Shown: positions 61,252-64,000 of the stretch, piece by piece
Layout of the letters: each line of letters begins with the position of its first letter
Position numbering within the stretch: position 1 is the stretch's first letter
Origin: Shewanella sp. MR-4
GTDB taxonomy: Bacteria; Pseudomonadota; Gammaproteobacteria; Enterobacterales; Shewanellaceae
Assembly (NCBI RefSeq): GCF_000014685.1
Contig: NC_008321.1
Span: forward strand, 2,167,001-2,231,000
Reading direction: 5' to 3'
Length of the DNA: 64,000 bases
Notes under the pieces: generated by a model
Databases searched by the model: none
What the model was told of the DNA's origin: nothing
What the model saw: the letters and a program-made list of their open reading frames with translations, nothing else
Translations under genes and position numbers: made by a program

Positions 61252-61293
61252 AAAAAATGGCGAATATACCTCTCCCTCAGAAGCATATTCGCC
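61252..61293 (-). terminator. Minus-strand terminator upstream of the sugar carrier gene
   Basis: GGCGAATAT (61259-61267) and ATATTCGCC (61285-61293) are perfect complements with a 17-base loop. On the minus strand the stem is followed by A and six T. It implies a minus-strand transcript coming from the 61300-61500 region. Confidence 0.65.
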
Positions 61294-61365
61294 AATAAAT
61301 TCATTTTCATACTCAATGATGCAAATGCTCAATAGCAGAAAAGAACCTAAGCCTGACAGCTATCC

Positions 61366-61488
61366 TCAAAGGCAACCACCAGAAACGACCTCACAGTGTT
61401 CAACCCCACAAGCAGAGGGTGAAACTAGCGAATTTATAGTAGCCGCAGCGCCAATTGACGCACAACCGCTTACATACGTATTCATCAT
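61366..61488 (-). CDS. Possible 40-residue cysteine-rich peptide
   Basis: A minus-strand frame of 40 residues starting MMNTYVSGCASIGAAAT and ending CEVVSGGCL. It has four cysteines, a small-residue-rich middle (SIGAAAT) and no charged signal region. AAGGA stands directly before the first ATG and three bases before the second, a tight spacing. A minus-strand terminator lies 73 bases downstream. I know of no matching family. It could be a precursor peptide, a small membrane-associated protein or a chance frame. Confidence 0.4.
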   Translation of the reverse strand: MMNTYVSGCASIGAAATINSLVSPSACGVEHCEVVSGGCL

Positions 61489-61852
61489 TCCTTGATAACC
61501 CTAGCGAAACAGCCCTGTAACTAATAGTGTGTGGATTTTACGTGAGGCGTGGATGGGTTTAAACCCTCGATTTATCCTGTACTCACATCGATGGGATGAG
61601 TTCAGAACCTTGCTCCACGGATAACTCGCGCTGTGATGGGGGGCTATGTATTCAATCGACTCAGAACGGTGGCTAAGTTCATGGCTCATCTTTCAGCTTA
61701 ATCAACACGCCCTAGGCTATTGATAGCGAAAGCATAATGCATCACTATGTCGCCAGACTTTACTGACTATTGGCGACTTGCCGCCATTGAAGTGTGTGGC
61801 AAGAGCAATCGAGTATTCATTCTGGTTTGTTATTACGCCTTTAAGGAACGCT
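61489..61852. other. Intergenic stretch before the yciI-like gene
   Basis: No supported gene. It should contain promoters for the possible minus-strand peptide and for the YciI-like gene. A TAAAAT-type -10 is present on the minus strand near 61535, but no good -35 goes with it. Confidence 0.35.
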
Positions 61853-62146
61853 ATGTTTGTTATTACTTTAACCTACAAAAAAACGCTGGCCGATGTGGAA
61901 CTGCATTTAGCGGCCCATATTGCCTATCTCGATGAATATTATGCCAAGGGCACCTTTATCGCCTCTGGCCGTAAGGTTCCCCGCACGGGCGGAGTGATCC
62001 TTGCCAAAGCGGATAATCGCGCCGAGCTTGAAGCCATTGTCAAACTCGACCCCTTCTATATCGAAGAGGTGGCCGAATTTGAGGTGGTAGAATTTGTCCC
62101 CACTCGAGCCGCTGCTGGTTTAGAGCAGTTGATTGAAGTGATCTAA
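61853..62146 (+). CDS. YciI family protein
   Basis: A 97-residue ferredoxin-like-fold protein of the YciI/YCII family. It has HIAYLDEYYAKGTFIASG, a GGVILAKADNRAELEAIV part and LDPFYIEEVAEFEVVEF, a standard YciI pattern with the His-Asp pair. ATG 61853 follows TAAGGAACGCT; the frame open to 61778 is not supported. Function is unclear; some members act as dehydratases or peroxide-related enzymes. Confidence 0.9.
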   Translation: MFVITLTYKKTLADVELHLAAHIAYLDEYYAKGTFIASGRKVPRTGGVILAKADNRAELEAIVKLDPFYIEEVAEFEVVEFVPTRAAAGLEQLIEVI

Positions 62147-62280
62147 TGGCCTTTAAGTCTGTTATAGAGGCTGATATCGGCAGGCTAGATTTCGTCGCTT
62201 TAGCGAAAGGTGCCAAATGCTGAGATTGGGTAATTTCATGCCGCTTAACTAGCACAGCGGGACGCAATAAGTAGGATTTG

Positions 62281-63159
62281 ATGGATCAAATTTGGAAAGA
62301 ATTACAACAGGTAAAGGTTTATAAGACCTTTTATGGCACTGGCGAAGGTGCGCATTTTTACCATGCTAATGGGTTTCCATTGGGTGTTTATGCGCCCTTA
62401 TTAGCCAAGTTGCAGCCAGCATTCAGCCTGAGTGCACTCGAGTTAAGACCGACATGGCCCGATATTGGTTTGCCGCCTAAGCGCCGAGATTGGCAGTTAT
62501 ATGCCAATGATTTGATCTCGCACATTGAACGACATTGCAGTGCGCCAATTGTGGGAATAGGCCATTCGATGGGAGCAACCAGTACTATTCTTGCCGCCAG
62601 CAAAAGACCCGATTTGTTTAAGGCATTGGTCCTTATTGAACCCGCAATGGTATCGCGCTCTATCGCTTGGTTTGCCAAGTTAATGCCTAAATCACTAATG
62701 AATTTTACTGCGCCCGCAAAAAATACCTTAAAAAAGCGCGATATGTGGGAAAGCCGTGAGCATTTTCTTGAATATTGCAAAATGAGTAAGCTATACAAAC
62801 GCTTTGATGATGAGGCGTTTGCTGCCTTAGCCCAATTCGGGGTTTATCAAAACACTGATGGGCAGTTCGCGTTGAAGTTTCCTAAACAGTGGGAAGCGCA
62901 TAATTACACTCAACCTCCGAATGTATTATCGATATTGCAGCAGCTAAAGCTTCCCTGCGTCGCCATCCGAGGGAAACCGTCAGTTTTCTTTTCTGAAGCG
63001 ACTTGGCAGCGCTGGCAACAGCTCGCGCCAGACACAGTGTTTTTAGAAGATAAGCGCTATGGACATCTGCTGCCATTAGAAGATCCCTCAGCCTGCTTAA
63101 GCCTTATCCAAAGTGGACTCGCTGAATTGCATCGAAACGGAAGGTATAAATTAGTCTGA
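62281..63159 (+). CDS. Alpha/beta hydrolase
   Basis: A 292-residue alpha/beta-fold hydrolase. The nucleophile elbow is IVGIGHSMGATST (GHSMG) and the catalytic histidine is in KRYGHLLPLEDPS. The N-terminal part HFYHANGFPLGVYAPLLAKL carries the oxyanion region. ATG 62281 is preferred over TTG 62278. Nothing near it shows its substrate. Confidence 0.88.
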   Translation: MDQIWKELQQVKVYKTFYGTGEGAHFYHANGFPLGVYAPLLAKLQPAFSLSALELRPTWPDIGLPPKRRDWQLYANDLISHIERHCSAPIVGIGHSMGATSTILAASKRPDLFKALVLIEPAMVSRSIAWFAKLMPKSLMNFTAPAKNTLKKRDMWESREHFLEYCKMSKLYKRFDDEAFAALAQFGVYQNTDGQFALKFPKQWEAHNYTQPPNVLSILQQLKLPCVAIRGKPSVFFSEATWQRWQQLAPDTVFLEDKRYGHLLPLEDPSACLSLIQSGLAELHRNGRYKLV

Positions 63160-63346
63160 GCATGCATTTAGCGGTAACGACTAAAGCTAAAAAGCGAACT
63201 AACAATCGCGGCGAGCCAAGAGGCTAAAGGCCATTTTTTCGCACAGGCAGGGTGAATTTATCCGATATTCTGCGGCCTAGTTTGGTATTATGCCGTTTTG
63301 CCCTCGAAACCTTACGCAGGTTTCCGCTGTATGAGTCCCGCTTTTT

Positions 63347-64000
63347 ATGTCTATTCAAACGCTGTTATCGACGGCTCTGGCCAAGCGCCATGATTTTTTA
63401 CTGCAAGCAGAACAAGACCATACCGATTGTTTTCGGGTGTTCCATGGCACAGTCGAAGGCGTCAGTGGCTTGAATGTCGATCGCTACGGCGATAATTGGT
63501 TAGTGCAGAGTTTTCACCAAACCTTAACCGCTGCGGAATTAGCTGAAATTGTGGAAGTGCTCACCCAAGAAGTGGCTCTGCCTGTGGTGTATAACGATCG
63601 CTCCGCTGGTCATTCCCGCGTGCTCAATACATTAAGCCCTGAGCTGGATGATATTGCCTGTGCGGAGTTGGTGATGCAGGAAAATGGGATCAAATTCACC
63701 ACTAAGCTGCGCCACGAAGGACAGGATCCGCTGTTATTTCTTGATATGCGTATTGGTCGTGAATATGTGCGGGCACACAGCCAAGATAAAACCGTGCTGA
63801 ATTTGTTTTCTTATACCTGTGGTATTGGAACCGCAGCAGCCATGGGCGGTGCAGAACGGGTTGTGAATGTTGACTTTTCCTCCTTTGCACTCGCCGCTGG
63901 GCGAACCAATGCCGAGTTAAACCAAGTGTCAGAGGTATGTGAATTTGTGCAGAGCGATGCGTTTCCGGCCCTGCGCCAATTAGCAGGTTTAAATGTGGGC
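63347..64000 (+). CDS. Class I SAM-dependent rRNA methyltransferase, N-terminal part (window edge)
   Basis: A frame open to the end of the window, 218 residues seen. It starts MSIQTLLSTALAKRH. The first part has a PUA-like/RlmI-type fold with FRVFHGTVEGVSGLNVDRYG, then RHEGQDPLLFLDMRIGREYV and the SAM-binding motif VLNLFSYTCGIGTAAAMGGA. Relatives are the RlmI and RlmK-L type 23S rRNA methyltransferases. The exact target cannot be told from this part. The 3' end lies outside the window. Confidence 0.88.
   Translation, partial: MSIQTLLSTALAKRHDFLLQAEQDHTDCFRVFHGTVEGVSGLNVDRYGDNWLVQSFHQTLTAAELAEIVEVLTQEVALPVVYNDRSAGHSRVLNTLSPELDDIACAELVMQENGIKFTTKLRHEGQDPLLFLDMRIGREYVRAHSQDKTVLNLFSYTCGIGTAAAMGGAERVVNVDFSSFALAAGRTNAELNQVSEVCEFVQSDAFPALRQLAGLNVG

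Noticed and set aside
61316..61495. Plus-strand 59-residue frame overlapping the possible cysteine-rich peptide
   Set aside because: No ribosome site before its ATG and a composition unlike a real protein; the terminator in the area points to the minus strand.

Overview
The window looks like the chromosome of a Shewanella-type gammaproteobacterium. The main evidence is the Kdo8N lipopolysaccharide genes (kdnA, kdnB, kdsB), a five-gene periplasmic nitrate reductase operon (napEDABC), a short RplY, the TamAB pair, OpgGH, HrpA, and a SLC45-like maltose carrier next to a GH15 glucoamylase. Shewanella lineages are known to carry nap operons of two types (napEDABC and napDAGHB); this window holds the napEDABC type. 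The species cannot be fixed from the sequence alone.

Layout. 1-2505: the 3' end of apbE and a two-component system. 2932-6776: opgGH for osmoregulated periplasmic glucans. 7007-9307: an L,D-transpeptidase and a MepK-like M15 peptidase, both for the cell wall, with a small unknown gene opposite. 9903-10335: rplY with a recognisable promoter, leader hairpin and terminator. 10400-16488: tamA-tamB on the minus strand. 16582-22291: isoaspartyl peptidase, a CBS-pair protein and HrpA. 22853-27117: nap promoter sites, napEDABC and terminator.

27501-31918 is the accessory part. It holds five gene cassettes in one direction, each closed by an attC-type site: an unknown protein, an OLD-family AAA/TOPRIM nuclease (probable phage defence), a cysteine hydrolase, a DUF2185 (Imm33-like) protein and a GNAT acetyltransferase. 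No integron integrase is present in the window, so this is a CALIN-type array. In four of the five cassettes the first six bases are complementary to the cassette's own terminal R'' box, as expected if each was once a circular cassette.

32205-39904 (minus strand): a small membrane protein, kdsB, kdnB, kdnA, carbonic anhydrase, an alpha/beta hydrolase, and a dense yffB-dapE-vanY-like cluster. 40136-43070: a 58-residue orphan gene and a TonB-dependent receptor. 43871-50550: a LysR regulator followed by a complete RND tripartite efflux system. 50673-54229: pqiABC, an envelope lipid-transport (MCE) system. 54386-56666: a DASS/SLC13 transporter and a divergent AraC-type regulator. 56859-61108: glucoamylase lipoprotein and MalT-like carrier. 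61366-64000: a possible 40-residue cysteine-rich peptide gene, a YciI-like protein, an alpha/beta hydrolase and the 5' part of an rRNA methyltransferase gene cut by the window edge.

The observations most worth following are the integrase-less cassette array with its OLD nuclease, the nap control region with well-placed FNR/EtrA and NarP-like sites, the small cysteine-rich reading frame with its own terminator near 61.4 kb, and the rplY leader.
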